A stretch of 59,133 nt of DNA from a virus, in IMG/VR virus record IMGVR_UViG_3300037145_000020, positions 1 to 59,133 of that record. One strand, 5' to 3'. Made by a program: the position numbers and the translations under genes. The notes beneath the pieces were generated by a model. That model was given only the letters and a program-made list of their open reading frames with translations. It made no database searches and was not told the origin of the DNA. Positions 13,840-21,576 of the stretch are shown here, piece by piece. How positions within the stretch are numbered: position 1 is the stretch's first letter; each line of letters starts with the position of its first letter.

Positions 13840-14750
13840 GCGACCAAGCGGAAAATCCGCGCGCCATAATCGGTGGCAACGCCCCTCCGCTGGCGCGCTC
13901 AATTGCCGCCGAGCAGGGCGACTTCGCACTGGTCACCACCGCTTTCCTCAATGAGGAATATGCCCGGCAGCCGGGTATTGTGACCTTGCTGCTCAACGAG
14001 GCGCGCGATCTCCCCGAGGTGATCGAAGATGATGCCACCAAGGGCAAGGTGGCATCGCTTATCAAGCGCCTCCGCGATACTGCGAAGGCGCTCGAATCCT
14101 TTAGAGAAAAAGAAAAAATGCCCTACTGGCGCGGGGTGCAAGCGGTCGATCAATTCTTCTTTGGGCTGATTGATCGGGTAGCTCGGCGCGACAAAAAGGC
14201 CAAGCCCGGTGCAGCCGATATCCTGCTGGCGCGACTAACCGATTATGACACCAGGATGCTGGAGGCGGAGCGCGAGCGCCGTCGAAAGGCGGCCGAGGAA
14301 GAAGAACGCAAGGCGCGCGCGGCCCAGGAAGAGGCGGACCGAGCGGCGGCGCAGGCGGAGGAGGCCCGCGTCGCTGCCGAGCGCGCTCGCAAGCCCGAGA
14401 CTGCCGCTGCCAAGGAGGCGGTCGCTGGTGTTCGGGAATCCGCCGCCAGCGACGCCACAGTGGCGGCCGCAATCGCCGCCGGCAAAGCCGAGGCTGCCCG
14501 GATCGATACCTTCGCGAAGCCGGCCGATATCATGCGCTCCCGCGGGGAGGACGGTACGCTCTCCACCATGGCCACGGAGCCGTACGCCGAGATCGAAAAC
14601 GAGGCGTTGCTCGACAAGGAAAAACTCTGGCCTTTCATCGCTCTTGAGGCGAAGGAGCGCGCCCTTCGCAGTTGGGCAAAAACAGTCGGACACGCTCAGC
14701 AAATGCCGGGCGCGAAGATCGGCAAGCGCCCTCGGAGCACTGTCCGATGA
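13836..14750 (+). CDS. Coiled-coil phage protein upstream of recombination genes
   Basis: This 304-residue protein has a helical N-terminal domain, a very long charged coiled coil rich in Ala, Glu and Arg (about 140-215), and a C-terminal domain ending ALRSWAKTVGHAQQMPGAKI. Proteins with this layout are common just before annealase and exonuclease genes in phages of alphaproteobacteria; their role is not known. GTG start by GTGA overlap. Confidence 0.75.
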   Translation: MSDQAENPRAIIGGNAPPLARSIAAEQGDFALVTTAFLNEEYARQPGIVTLLLNEARDLPEVIEDDATKGKVASLIKRLRDTAKALESFREKEKMPYWRGVQAVDQFFFGLIDRVARRDKKAKPGAADILLARLTDYDTRMLEAERERRRKAAEEEERKARAAQEEADRAAAQAEEARVAAERARKPETAAAKEAVAGVRESAASDATVAAAIAAGKAEAARIDTFAKPADIMRSRGEDGTLSTMATEPYAEIENEALLDKEKLWPFIALEAKERALRSWAKTVGHAQQMPGAKIGKRPRSTVR

Positions 14751-14980
14751 AACGCAAGCAGGTCTCCCGCTACAAATTCAAAATGCTTGATCGGCATCGG
14801 AGGCTGCTGCGGCAGGTCCGTAAGTTCCTCGGCGAGGAGCGTCGATCGCTGTTCGACAGCGTCACGCCCCCTGGCACCGAGGACACTCCGAAATCCTACC
14901 GCGCCATGCGCACCCCTTATCGGGTGGATATGCGCCGGTTCGATGCTGCCATTGCTAGGCTTGATGAGGTGCTGTCGTGA
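14747..14980 (+). CDS. Small basic hypothetical protein
   Basis: This 77-residue protein begins MKRKQVSRYKFKMLDRHRRL and is very basic and helical. The ATG overlaps the previous stop (ATGA) and its stop overlaps the next GTG start. It may bind nucleic acid, judged by charge only. Confidence 0.65.
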   Translation: MKRKQVSRYKFKMLDRHRRLLRQVRKFLGEERRSLFDSVTPPGTEDTPKSYRAMRTPYRVDMRRFDAAIARLDEVLS

Positions 14981-15243
14981 CGCGGAACGAGCGTGATTTG
15001 CTCACCATCCTTGGGCAGATAGCCCACGATCCAGAAGCATTCGAAACTAATCGCGGGCATCTTAAAAAGATCATTCTGGCGCTTGTGGAGTCGATCAAAC
15101 GGGAGGCCATAGAAATCAAGCCGGGCGACATGGTGGCCGTGAAAGTGGTTGCCACGAAAGTGCAGGATGGCTTGATCTATTTCAAATCGGATGACGGCAC
15201 CGAAGTATATCGCCGTGTCTCCGACATAGTATCGCGCCCATGA
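14977..15243 (+). CDS. Hypothetical protein
   Basis: This 88-residue protein has an N-terminal helical half (RNERDLLTILGQIAHDPEAF) and a strand-rich C-terminal half (GDMVAVKVVATKVQDGLIYF). GTG start, coupled by GTGA to the previous gene and by ATGA to the HIRAN gene. No family was recognised. Confidence 0.65.
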   Translation: MTRNERDLLTILGQIAHDPEAFETNRGHLKKIILALVESIKREAIEIKPGDMVAVKVVATKVQDGLIYFKSDDGTEVYRRVSDIVSRP

Positions 15244-15530
15244 GCAAGAGTCTGTTTGCCTTGGTCGGCATGAAACACCGTGGGACCGAGGCGCTCGTTG
15301 CGTCTCTTCCGCAGGGCGAGCCGCTCACCCTCATCCGCGAGCCCGACAACAAGTTCGATCCGAATGCTGTCCAGGTATGGGCGCGCGGGCTGCACGTTGG
15401 GTACATCTCAGCCAAGCAGGTCAAGCCGCTTGCGATGGCGATGGATGCGGCGGCGCTCTGGGCTCCGCAGTGGCGGGCGACACTGGCAATTGATGGCGGT
15501 CACTGGCCGCTTGTGGAGGTGGGGGCGTGA
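15240..15530 (+). CDS. Stand-alone HIRAN-domain protein
   Basis: Almost all of this 96-residue protein is a HIRAN domain: FALVGMKHRGTEAL, LTLIREPDNKFDPNAVQVWA, then HVGYISAKQVKPLA. HIRAN domains in eukaryotic HLTF bind 3' DNA ends, and in bacteria they occur in phage and repair contexts. Here it has no helicase partner in the same protein and sits just before the annealase and exonuclease genes. A DNA-end-recognition role in recombination is inferred. Confidence 0.88.
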   Translation: MSKSLFALVGMKHRGTEALVASLPQGEPLTLIREPDNKFDPNAVQVWARGLHVGYISAKQVKPLAMAMDAAALWAPQWRATLAIDGGHWPLVEVGA

Positions 15531-15613
15531 TTTTATGGTTCGGGTGTGGCGCCATTTGCGCCGGAGTTGCTCTGCTGTTGGCGGTCTTTTTGCATTCAAG
15601 GGGATTGCTGTGA
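15527..15613 (+). CDS. Tiny membrane peptide
   Basis: This 28-residue peptide begins MILWFGCGAICAGVALLLAV and has one hydrophobic span. GTG start overlaps the HIRAN stop (GTGA), and its own TGA overlaps the next GTG start. The double coupling is the evidence for translation. Confidence 0.55.
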   Translation: MILWFGCGAICAGVALLLAVFLHSRGLL

Positions 15614-15903
15614 AAACTCACGAACTCAAATCCTGGCCGCTCTACTTCCAAGCAGTGTTTAGCGGGCACAAGCGATTCGAACTCCGAAATGGAGATCGTG
15701 GATTCGCGGTCGGCGACGTACTGTGGCTGCGCGAGTGGGACGACAAAACCGGCATCTATTCCGGCCGCGAAATCAGGAAGCGCGTCACCTACATTCTTGA
15801 GGGAGGTCGCTACATTCTCGGCGCTGGCGAAGATGGCCTTGTTCCGATCAGTGGTCTCCTCCGCGGCTTTGTCATCATGAGTTTGGAGGACTTCCATGGG
15901 TAA
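15610..15903 (+). CDS. DUF3850 (ASCH/PUA-like) protein
   Basis: This 97-residue protein matches DUF3850: THELKSWPLYFQAVFSGHKR, then FELRNGDRGFAVGDVLWLRE and SGREIRKRVTYIL. These ASCH-like domains belong to the PUA-type beta-barrels that bind RNA or modified bases. The GTG start is coupled to the preceding membrane peptide. Eight bases of overlap join it to the ERF gene. Confidence 0.85.
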   Translation: MKTHELKSWPLYFQAVFSGHKRFELRNGDRGFAVGDVLWLREWDDKTGIYSGREIRKRVTYILEGGRYILGAGEDGLVPISGLLRGFVIMSLEDFHG

Positions 15904-16855
15904 GGCGGCAAAGACGAAAGAGGCCGAACCGGCTTTGTTTGATAGCGGTGCTGGCGCAACGGCAGACACGGTTCCTGCGGGCGTACGCCGCAGTGCCCGA
16001 GCCCGAACAGGGGGTTCGATTCCCCCGACCGCTGCCACCGGAAAAGCGGTGTCCACTTCCGTCGTGGCTCAGTTGCCGCCGACCGACCTGCTCACCGCAG
16101 TGGTCCGCGCCGCTGCTGATCCCGCATGCCAGCCCGAGAAGATGCACGCTCTCCTCGACGCCCGCGATCGGTTGATGGCGCAGGAAGCGAAAGTCCAATT
16201 CATGCAGGCATACATCGCCATGCAGGACGAACTCCCGACCATCGACGCGAAGGGCCGGATCGAGATCGAATCCAAGCGCGTCGGCGGGAAGAAGCAGAGC
16301 ACGCCTTATGCGACGTTCCACGAAATCAATCGCATAACCAAACCTATTCTAAAATCGCACAAGTTCGCGATGCTGCTGCTCCCCGACGTCGGCCGCGACG
16401 GGACCGGCGTTCTGATGCGCGGCACGCTCTCCTATGTCTGCGATACCCAATATGGGCGAATGGTGCATTCGGAGTCGTGCGCCATCTCCGCTCCGCTTGA
16501 AACCTCTGGCAGCAAGAACAACGTGCAGGGCGTGGGATCGTCGCTCTCATATTGCAAGCGTTATGCCTGCGTCGCTCTGCTCAATCTTGTGAGTGAGGCA
16601 CCAGAGGACAAGGACGACGATGGTGCCGCGGCTGGGCCGAAGCGGATTGATGGAGTCAAGTCGTCTCCGATCACTGCCGAGAAAGTTCGGGACCTTGATC
16701 TGGAAATCCGGGATTGCGGCGTGTCATTGGCGACGTTCCTCAAAAAGTACGAAATCGAAACGCTGGCCGAGCTCCCCGATGCTCTGTTCAAAGAGGCCAT
16801 GAGTTCCTGCAAGCGCTTCAAGGCCGAGGTGCAGGCGCGGGCGGCGAAGAAATGA
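15896..16855 (+). CDS. erf: ERF-type single-strand annealing protein
   Basis: In this 319-residue protein, residues 85-240 carry the ERF domain: YATFHEINRITKPILKSHKF, a strand pair (GVLMRGTLSYVCDTQYGRMV) and SGSKNNVQGVGSSLSYCKRY. ERF proteins anneal complementary single strands, usually with a YqaJ/lambda-type exonuclease, which is the next gene. GGAGG seven bases before 15896 fixes the start. Residues about 17-47 are encoded by a tRNA-like sequence and read GGSIPP, the usual translation of a T arm. A GTG at 16048 could start a shorter form. Confidence 0.9.
   Translation: MGKAAKTKEAEPALFDSGAGATADTVPAGVRRSARARTGGSIPPTAATGKAVSTSVVAQLPPTDLLTAVVRAAADPACQPEKMHALLDARDRLMAQEAKVQFMQAYIAMQDELPTIDAKGRIEIESKRVGGKKQSTPYATFHEINRITKPILKSHKFAMLLLPDVGRDGTGVLMRGTLSYVCDTQYGRMVHSESCAISAPLETSGSKNNVQGVGSSLSYCKRYACVALLNLVSEAPEDKDDDGAAAGPKRIDGVKSSPITAEKVRDLDLEIRDCGVSLATFLKKYEIETLAELPDALFKEAMSSCKRFKAEVQARAAKK
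15944..16037 (+). ncRNA. tRNA-like sequence inside the ERF gene
   Basis: The acceptor strands AGCGGTG and GACCGCT pair at six of seven positions, the T arm (GGGGG-TTCGATT-CCCCC) is perfect and CCA is encoded. GG sits at D-loop positions 18-19. A five-base stem GGTTC/GAGCC (15970-15974 with 15999-16003) stands where the anticodon stem should be. It closes a 24-base loop holding a nested hairpin (CTGCGG/CCGCAG) instead of a 7-base loop. The D stem is weak. No usable anticodon is seen, so this is a tRNA-derived element, not a normal tRNA. Confidence 0.5.
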
Positions 16856-17532
16856 AGGCCGCAGCAAAAAAGGTGCCTCCGAAGGAGGAGGTCGAATTCT
16901 TCTACGACGTCGAACAGGGCAGCGATGAATGGTTCGAGCTCCGCCGCGGGATTATGACCGCATCAAAGTTTTCTGCGGTCATGGCTTCAGGGAAGGACGG
17001 CGGCGAAAGTCTCACACGCGACAAGTACATGAAGCTCCTCGCTGGCGAACTACTTTCGGGACAAGTGGCTGAGACCTTCCGCAATGAAGCCATGGAGCGC
17101 GGCCGGCAGATGGAGCCAATTGCGCGCGAATGGTACGAACGCACGCGCTTGGTGGATCTCAAGCGCGTCGGCTTCGTGCGGCGGACTATTCCGACTCTCG
17201 ATGGCAGTTTCGATATCGGATGCTCTCCGGATTCCCAGGTTGGTCCAAAGAAGGGCTTAGAGATTAAGACACTCGCTCCGCATTTGCTCATTGACGTTCG
17301 CCTACGCGGCGCGGGCGGCTTTCCTCCTGGCTTCCGCCATCAACTGCAGGGCACCATGCGCACTGCTGGCTGGGACGAGATGGACCTTCTCCTGTTCTAC
17401 ACAGGATGGCCTAATCCTCCGGTGTTTACCGTCGAGCGAGACGAAGCGTTCATTCGGGAGATCGACGAAAAGACCGAAAAGTTCGCATATGAATTGAAGC
17501 AATTGTTCAATCGAATCCTGGCGGCGCAATGA
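16852..17532 (+). CDS. YqaJ/lambda-type exonuclease
   Basis: This 226-residue protein has the motifs of the YqaJ viral recombinase family: QGSDEWFELRRG (22-33), MEPIAREWYE (87-96), and the catalytic CSPD ... GLEIK with Asp 127, Glu 137 and Lys 139. It degrades the 5' strand of double-stranded DNA ends to give 3' overhangs for the ERF protein. The start is fixed by an ATGA overlap with erf. The pair forms a complete two-component recombination system. Confidence 0.92.
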   Translation: MKAAAKKVPPKEEVEFFYDVEQGSDEWFELRRGIMTASKFSAVMASGKDGGESLTRDKYMKLLAGELLSGQVAETFRNEAMERGRQMEPIAREWYERTRLVDLKRVGFVRRTIPTLDGSFDIGCSPDSQVGPKKGLEIKTLAPHLLIDVRLRGAGGFPPGFRHQLQGTMRTAGWDEMDLLLFYTGWPNPPVFTVERDEAFIREIDEKTEKFAYELKQLFNRILAAQ

Positions 17533-18089
17533 ACAGCCGTCATTATCCAGTCGTCTACAAGTGGTGCATGGTCGACGTTCTCGACGGTGCTGGCGAGGCG
17601 CATGCGACCTGGGCCATGGTGCCGACGCCTCGCTATGAGGGATTGGCATACAAGCAATACGCGGTCGGCGAAGAGTATCCGTTGGTGCTCCTTGAGGCGC
17701 GCTCGCGAGCAAGCCATAATTTCTACTTTGCATCTCTCCAGAACGCATTCGATAACCTGCCTGAAAACATTGCGGCGCGCTTCCCAAGTGTGGACCACCT
17801 TCGCGCTTGGAGTCTGGTGGAAACCGGCTGGTTCGATGAGATGGAGGTGGAACTCGCCTCGGAGGCCGAAGCGAAGAAACTCGCGGCGCGCACGCGCACG
17901 GAAAGCCCCTACGCTCGAATTAGCCGACACGGCCGCAGACTCATCGCCCGCTATCCGAAATCGCAGAGCGCTAAAAGCATGGGGAAAGATTCGTTTGAAG
18001 CCAGCAAACGCGACGTGCTCGAACTACTGGAAGGGATGATCGGCGTGCCGCTCGGCTCGCTGAGCAAGGAAGCGGGAAAGGCAGCCTAG
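17529..18089 (+). CDS. Conserved phage protein next to exonuclease
   Basis: This 186-residue protein contains RSRASHNFYFASLQNAFDNL, FPSVDHLRAWSLVETG and KSQSAKSMGKDSFEASKRDV. This set recurs in phage proteins encoded beside recombination genes; the function is not established. A basic, possibly DNA-binding C-terminus is visible. Coupled to the exonuclease gene by ATGA. Confidence 0.75.
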   Translation: MNSRHYPVVYKWCMVDVLDGAGEAHATWAMVPTPRYEGLAYKQYAVGEEYPLVLLEARSRASHNFYFASLQNAFDNLPENIAARFPSVDHLRAWSLVETGWFDEMEVELASEAEAKKLAARTRTESPYARISRHGRRLIARYPKSQSAKSMGKDSFEASKRDVLELLEGMIGVPLGSLSKEAGKAA

Positions 18090-18275
18090 ATGAGCATTCA
18101 GTCGATTGTTCTTGGTGCCATGTTGCCTCCTGCAAGTATTGCCTTAATTGGCATTTTCGTTTGGCTCATGGGTGCTCTCAATGTTGATAAATTGCAGTTC
18201 ATGATTGGCTATGCGAGCAGCATTGCGCTTCTGGTCATAAGCGCTCTCATAGCCGTGGCAGTGTGGTCTCCATGA
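18090..18275 (+). CDS. Small two-span membrane protein
   Basis: This 61-residue protein has two hydrophobic segments, MLPPASIALIGIFVWLMGAL and FMIGYASSIALLVISALIAV, joined by a short polar turn. It starts directly after the previous stop and ends in an ATGA overlap. Probably an inner-membrane protein; function unknown. Confidence 0.65.
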   Translation: MSIQSIVLGAMLPPASIALIGIFVWLMGALNVDKLQFMIGYASSIALLVISALIAVAVWSP

Positions 18276-18427
18276 GCGACTGGCTGTTCGGCATCCTCCT
18301 GGGCTTGGCCTTCGGGCTCGTCATCGTCGGTGCCATCCTCGGCGCGTCGTGGTTGGCGATCACCTGCAAGCCGGGCGATCCGAGTTTTGCCGTCGTGTTG
18401 CTCGGTGGGTGCAAGGGGGCGCAGTGA
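18272..18427 (+). CDS. Small membrane protein
   Basis: This 51-residue protein begins MSDWLFGILLGLAFGLVIVG with one strong span and a Cys-containing polar tail. It is bracketed by ATGA and GTGA overlaps. No family was recognised. Confidence 0.58.
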   Translation: MSDWLFGILLGLAFGLVIVGAILGASWLAITCKPGDPSFAVVLLGGCKGAQ

Positions 18428-18594
18428 CTCAAATACCTGTTCTATTTTGGCTCTATGCGTCTACCGCGGCATTTTTGCTCGGAATGCATGCTACCGCTGT
18501 CGGGCCGCGACCTTCATTGGCACTTCCTTTGATGTTTGTCTCGTTTGGGTGGATGGCAATTTTCATTGCCTTGCGCGCAATGGGGACTCAATGA
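18424..18594 (+). CDS. Small membrane protein
   Basis: This 56-residue protein has two hydrophobic segments (PVLFWLYASTAAFLLGMHA and LPLMFVSFGWMAIFIALRAM). GTG start within a GTGA overlap; the stop overlaps the next ATG. It is the third in a run of tiny membrane proteins. Confidence 0.58.
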   Translation: MTQIPVLFWLYASTAAFLLGMHATAVGPRPSLALPLMFVSFGWMAIFIALRAMGTQ

Positions 18595-18920
18595 GGGCCG
18601 AATTCTCCCCCGAGGCGAAGCTCGAAGTAATCGAGCACCTGATCGAGACGACGCGTCACGCGCGCTCGAATCCAGAGTTGGCCGAGCATCACATTCATCT
18701 CGTCCTGAAGGCGGTTGCGCGGGATCTCCGTGCGGCTCTGCCTGGCGCGGCCGGCGCGACGTTGGGCACGCTAGAATTCGCAGTGAATGCCGCTCGCCGG
18801 TCTCAAACTCAGCTCGGCTTTCTTGAGGTCGGCCATCAACAAGCAATTGCAACGAGAGTCCTGGCGCATTGGTCGGTCATTCGGCTTGCGCTACAAGGCA
18901 GACAGGAGGCGTCGCCGTGA
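18591..18920 (+). CDS. Hypothetical helical protein
   Basis: This 109-residue, all-helical protein begins MRAEFSPEAKLEVIEHLIET. ATGA overlap at the start and GTGA at the end. No family was recognised. Confidence 0.65.
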   Translation: MRAEFSPEAKLEVIEHLIETTRHARSNPELAEHHIHLVLKAVARDLRAALPGAAGATLGTLEFAVNAARRSQTQLGFLEVGHQQAIATRVLAHWSVIRLALQGRQEASP

Positions 18921-19282
18921 GCATGGAATCGTTGGTGCTGGAAAGCCTAATCTCTCAGGTTGAGGATCGGGCAGTCGCGGAAGTGGAAGCAAAAAAGGCG
19001 CGCGGCATGCTTCAACAATCCCAACGCGAACTTTTCGATCTGAACGAGAGATTCGAGCAGGTCGGCGCGAAACTCACCGAGTTGGAAGCGGCCTTGGTGG
19101 AGACCAGAGAAAATTCTGCAGCGGCCTATCGCGCTACGCATGCATCGGACACGGCGCTCGCCAATCTCTGTGATGCTGTGGACGGTTTTCTTAAACGTTC
19201 GGGCCGAGGCAAGAGGGTTGCCGAGGCTGCCTTGCAGGCGGCGCTTGCCGAAGCCCATAAGATCGTTGATGTGCCCTTCTGA
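18917..19282 (+). CDS. Coiled-coil protein
   Basis: This 121-residue protein has heptad-like spacing through about 15-85 (LLQQSQ-type and EQVGAKLTELEAALVETREN). GTG start by GTGA overlap with the previous gene. The TGA ends in the first base of the next ATG. Function unknown. Confidence 0.65.
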   Translation: MSMESLVLESLISQVEDRAVAEVEAKKARGMLQQSQRELFDLNERFEQVGAKLTELEAALVETRENSAAAYRATHASDTALANLCDAVDGFLKRSGRGKRVAEAALQAALAEAHKIVDVPF

Positions 19283-19455
19283 TGATAACCCGCATCCACG
19301 GCAAGGTCTGGCTCGAATGCGACCGATGCCACGAGACTCTCGACACCGAGACCAAGGAAATCTCGGAGGCTCAGGCGCTCTGGAAAACCGAGGGCTGGTC
19401 GTCGCGGTTACTCGCTGCCGGTGGGTGGCATCACTACTGCCCGAAGTGTAAATGA
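19282..19455 (+). CDS. Zinc-ribbon-like small protein
   Basis: This 57-residue protein has CDRC near residue 13 and CPKC near 53, the two knuckles of a zinc ribbon, with WHHY before the second. It is joined to both neighbours by start-stop overlaps. Probably cytoplasmic; partner unknown. Confidence 0.68.
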   Translation: MITRIHGKVWLECDRCHETLDTETKEISEAQALWKTEGWSSRLLAAGGWHHYCPKCK

Positions 19456-19643
19456 GGTCTGCGGTGTTCGATAAGGCACTTTGGATTCGGCAGTTCAAAA
19501 GGCGCCTGCGCGACCTGCTAGGGGGCGATTACGACGAAGGCTTCGCATCCGAAATTGTCGAGACTTATTGGGACCGCGAGCGCATGTATTGCACGCCAGA
19601 ACATTGCGCCGAAATAGAAGCGAGCGAGCATGGCCAATATTAA
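19452..19643 (+). CDS. Small hypothetical protein
   Basis: This 63-residue helical protein begins MRSAVFDKALWIRQFKRRLR. ATGA overlap at the start; its end overlaps the HNH gene by 14 bases. No family was recognised. Confidence 0.62.
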   Translation: MRSAVFDKALWIRQFKRRLRDLLGGDYDEGFASEIVETYWDRERMYCTPEHCAEIEASEHGQY

Positions 19644-19965
19644 CTTGCGCCAGCGCCAGCCGCGCGAGACCAATCCTCGCTTCCTCGCCTTCGTCCGCCA
19701 GCAGCGGTGCTGCGTCTGCGATCACTGGCCGCCTGTGCAGGCCAGTCACATACGGATGGGCAACATTACGCGCGGGGTGAGGAAGGTCGGGATGGGGGAG
19801 CGTCCGAGTGATTGCCACGCCGTGCCCCTTTGCGCGGATTGCCATTTGGATGGGCCCGGTGCGCTCCACAAAGTGGGCGAGGCTAAATTCTGGGCTAGGA
19901 AGGGCATAAACCCCTTCGTCATCGCCGAGGCGCTGTACACTCAATTCCATGGCACTGAGGCATGA
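19630..19965 (+). CDS. HNH-like nuclease (DUF968/NinG type)
   Basis: This 111-residue protein has CCVC (27-30), ASHIRMG (about 38-44), KPSD-like GERPSDCHAVPLCADCH, and a C-terminal GEAKFWARKGINP. The Cys-Cys-His-Cys-Cys-His pattern and the AVPLCxxCH block are those of phage HNH-fold nucleases of the DUF968/NinG group, which act in recombination or DNA processing. Located at the end of the recombination operon. Confidence 0.8.
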   Translation: MANINLRQRQPRETNPRFLAFVRQQRCCVCDHWPPVQASHIRMGNITRGVRKVGMGERPSDCHAVPLCADCHLDGPGALHKVGEAKFWARKGINPFVIAEALYTQFHGTEA

Positions 19966-20612
19966 CGCAACTATCGCTCGCGATTCCCGAGGTCATTGCG
20001 CGGTCGCGGATGCCGGCCGAGCCCATCATTCGGGATGCTGAGATCGAGGATGGCTATCGCTGGACGCTCAAGCGCGCATGGGGTCCAGGGCCCTGCATCA
20101 TGTGGTGTGGACTCAATCCATCGCGGGCGAATGCGCTCCGGGATGATCCAACCATGCTCCGGGAGATCGGCTTCTCTTATCGGTGGGGCTTTGGCTCGCT
20201 GATCAAGGTCAACATTTTCCCCCTGATTACGCCGTCGCCCAGAGAATTGCACCAATGGCTGCGCCAAGCAAACCGGGAGCCGCCGGTTATGAGCGGCATC
20301 TGGCCCTATTCGAAGCAGCCCATCGCCGCGATAATGCGTAACCATCAGGCGGTGCGCATGGCCATCAAGCAGTCGGCATTGTGCGTAGCCGCATGGGGGA
20401 ACCATGCCGATCCCGAAGAGGTGGGTTTCTTTCTTGACGAGGCGACCTTACAGACTGACGCGGATGGCGATACTGGCGATCCAGCGATCAGCATCCCGGT
20501 CGAATGGAAGTGTCTTGGCATCAATGATGATGGCAGCCCGCGGCATACACTGGCGCGCGGCAAAAACCGCATCCCCGATGACGCCAAGCTGATGCCATGG
20601 TCCGCCCCATAA
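19962..20612 (+). CDS. DUF1643 family protein
   Basis: This 216-residue protein carries the DUF1643 core: CIMWCGLNPSRANALRDDPT, then REIGFSYRWGFGSLIKVNIF and ALCVAAWGNHA. The family is common in phages and resembles DNA glycosylase-like folds, but no activity is established. The ATG overlaps the previous stop. It is the last gene before a terminator. Confidence 0.85.
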   Translation: MTQLSLAIPEVIARSRMPAEPIIRDAEIEDGYRWTLKRAWGPGPCIMWCGLNPSRANALRDDPTMLREIGFSYRWGFGSLIKVNIFPLITPSPRELHQWLRQANREPPVMSGIWPYSKQPIAAIMRNHQAVRMAIKQSALCVAAWGNHADPEEVGFFLDEATLQTDADGDTGDPAISIPVEWKCLGINDDGSPRHTLARGKNRIPDDAKLMPWSAP

Positions 20613-20619
20613 AGGAACC

Positions 20620-20650
20620 GCCCCGCCGGTGATGGCGGGGCAGTCTAGTT
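20620..20650 (+). terminator. Terminator-like hairpin after the recombination operon
   Basis: A perfect 8-bp GC stem (20620-20627 with 20634-20641, loop 20628-20633) begins eight bases past the DUF1643 stop and is followed by AGTCTAGTTT. The T tract is weak, so termination may be partial. Confidence 0.65.
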
Positions 20651-20795
20651 TGGGAGGCGAAAATCCGAAGGGCAGCAGCCCAGCGGTTCGCTTTTGTCTA
20701 CGATTCTCGGTTGGTGGTCAAACCGTGGCAATGGAACCTTTGCGGCGAATCCGGTATTTATCCACTGTCCCGCTCCGGGATCGGAGGAAATGGCC

Positions 20796-21287
20796 ATGAC
20801 CGGATCGTCGCTGGTCGGCTTTCTTGTGTCGCTGATCGTCTTATCTGGCGTGACTGCAATATTCTTCATTGCCATCGACAAGGTCGCCAAAGACCCGGTT
20901 CTGGCGAAAATCGCCAAGATTGCAGTGGGCTGTCTCATCGTCATCTATTTCGTGTTGGCGGTCGCTGGCGTGCTTGGGTTCGGAGGAGGCGCAGTCAGCG
21001 CCAGCCCATGGGGCGTCATCATCTTCGCCATCGGCGTGCTTGTACTGCTTGCGGTGCTCTACATTGTCGACCTGTTCCTGCCTTGGCTCGCTGGAAAGAT
21101 GGGCATGGGGGCGCCAGTGGTTTCGGACATCCAGTACGTCATAACGATTCTGGCCATCATTGCGCTGCTTGTCGTGGCTGGCGAGGCCCTGCTGTCGGGA
21201 TCTGTGCGCTGGCCGTTTGCTCACGCCAGTTACGATTCTGACAGACCGCTGCCACCGCGGCAGGACCGCGACCTCGGCGTGCGGTGA
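20796..21287 (+). CDS. Four-span membrane protein
   Basis: This 163-residue protein has four clear hydrophobic segments: LVGFLVSLIVLSGVTAIFF, IAVGCLIVIYFVLAVAGVL, WGVIIFAIGVLVLLAVLYIV, and VITILAIIALLVVAGEALL. GGAGG lies eight bases before ATG 20796 (another ATG at 20790 is too close to it). About 150 bases separate it from the terminator upstream, room for its own promoter. It could be a holin-like or superinfection protein; neither is shown. Confidence 0.7.
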   Translation: MTGSSLVGFLVSLIVLSGVTAIFFIAIDKVAKDPVLAKIAKIAVGCLIVIYFVLAVAGVLGFGGGAVSASPWGVIIFAIGVLVLLAVLYIVDLFLPWLAGKMGMGAPVVSDIQYVITILAIIALLVVAGEALLSGSVRWPFAHASYDSDRPLPPRQDRDLGVR

Positions 21288-21445
21288 ACGAGCATCAACG
21301 CATCGAGCGCAAGATGCTCCGCAGCCAAGGAACCATCCTGGGCTGGATGCTGCTCGGCGCATTCGCCTTCGTAGTGGCGATCATGAGTTTCCCGGCCTGG
21401 TGGCCGCTCGTCCTGTACGCATGGCAGAACTGGATAAACCGGTGA
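21284..21445 (+). CDS. Small single-span membrane protein
   Basis: This 53-residue protein has a charged N-terminus (MNEHQRIERKMLRSQG) and one span (ILGWMLLGAFAFVVAIMSF) followed by an aromatic stretch. GTG start with a GTGA overlap, and GTGA again at the end. Confidence 0.58.
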   Translation: MNEHQRIERKMLRSQGTILGWMLLGAFAFVVAIMSFPAWWPLVLYAWQNWINR

Positions 21446-21528
21446 GCCGGGACGACCGTAGGCTTGTGCTTGCCATGGTCGTGATGGGCATCGGTGCCTT
21501 GGTGATCCGACTGCTGTTTCCCCACTAA
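21442..21528 (+). CDS. Tiny membrane peptide
   Basis: This 28-residue peptide begins MSRDDRRLVLAMVVMGIGAL; a charged head and one span. GTG start by GTGA overlap. It ends four bases before the bidirectional terminator. Confidence 0.52.
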   Translation: MSRDDRRLVLAMVVMGIGALVIRLLFPH

Positions 21529-21558
21529 AAAAGCCGCCCTGGTTGGGCGGCTCTTTCA
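21526..21558. terminator. Bidirectional terminator between convergent operons
   Basis: AGCCGCCC (21532-21539) pairs with GGGCGGCT (21545-21552) around a five-base loop. Six A precede it and CTTTCATTT follows, so it can work on both strands. It separates the rightward middle genes (ending 21528) from the leftward late genes (last one ending 21577). Confidence 0.85.
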
Positions 21559-21576
21559 TTTCAACCGTCGGGAAAG

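Noticed and set aside
14235-14702. Long minus-strand frames opposite the coiled-coil gene
   Set aside because: Shadows produced by the Ala/Glu/Arg-rich coding sequence on the other strand.
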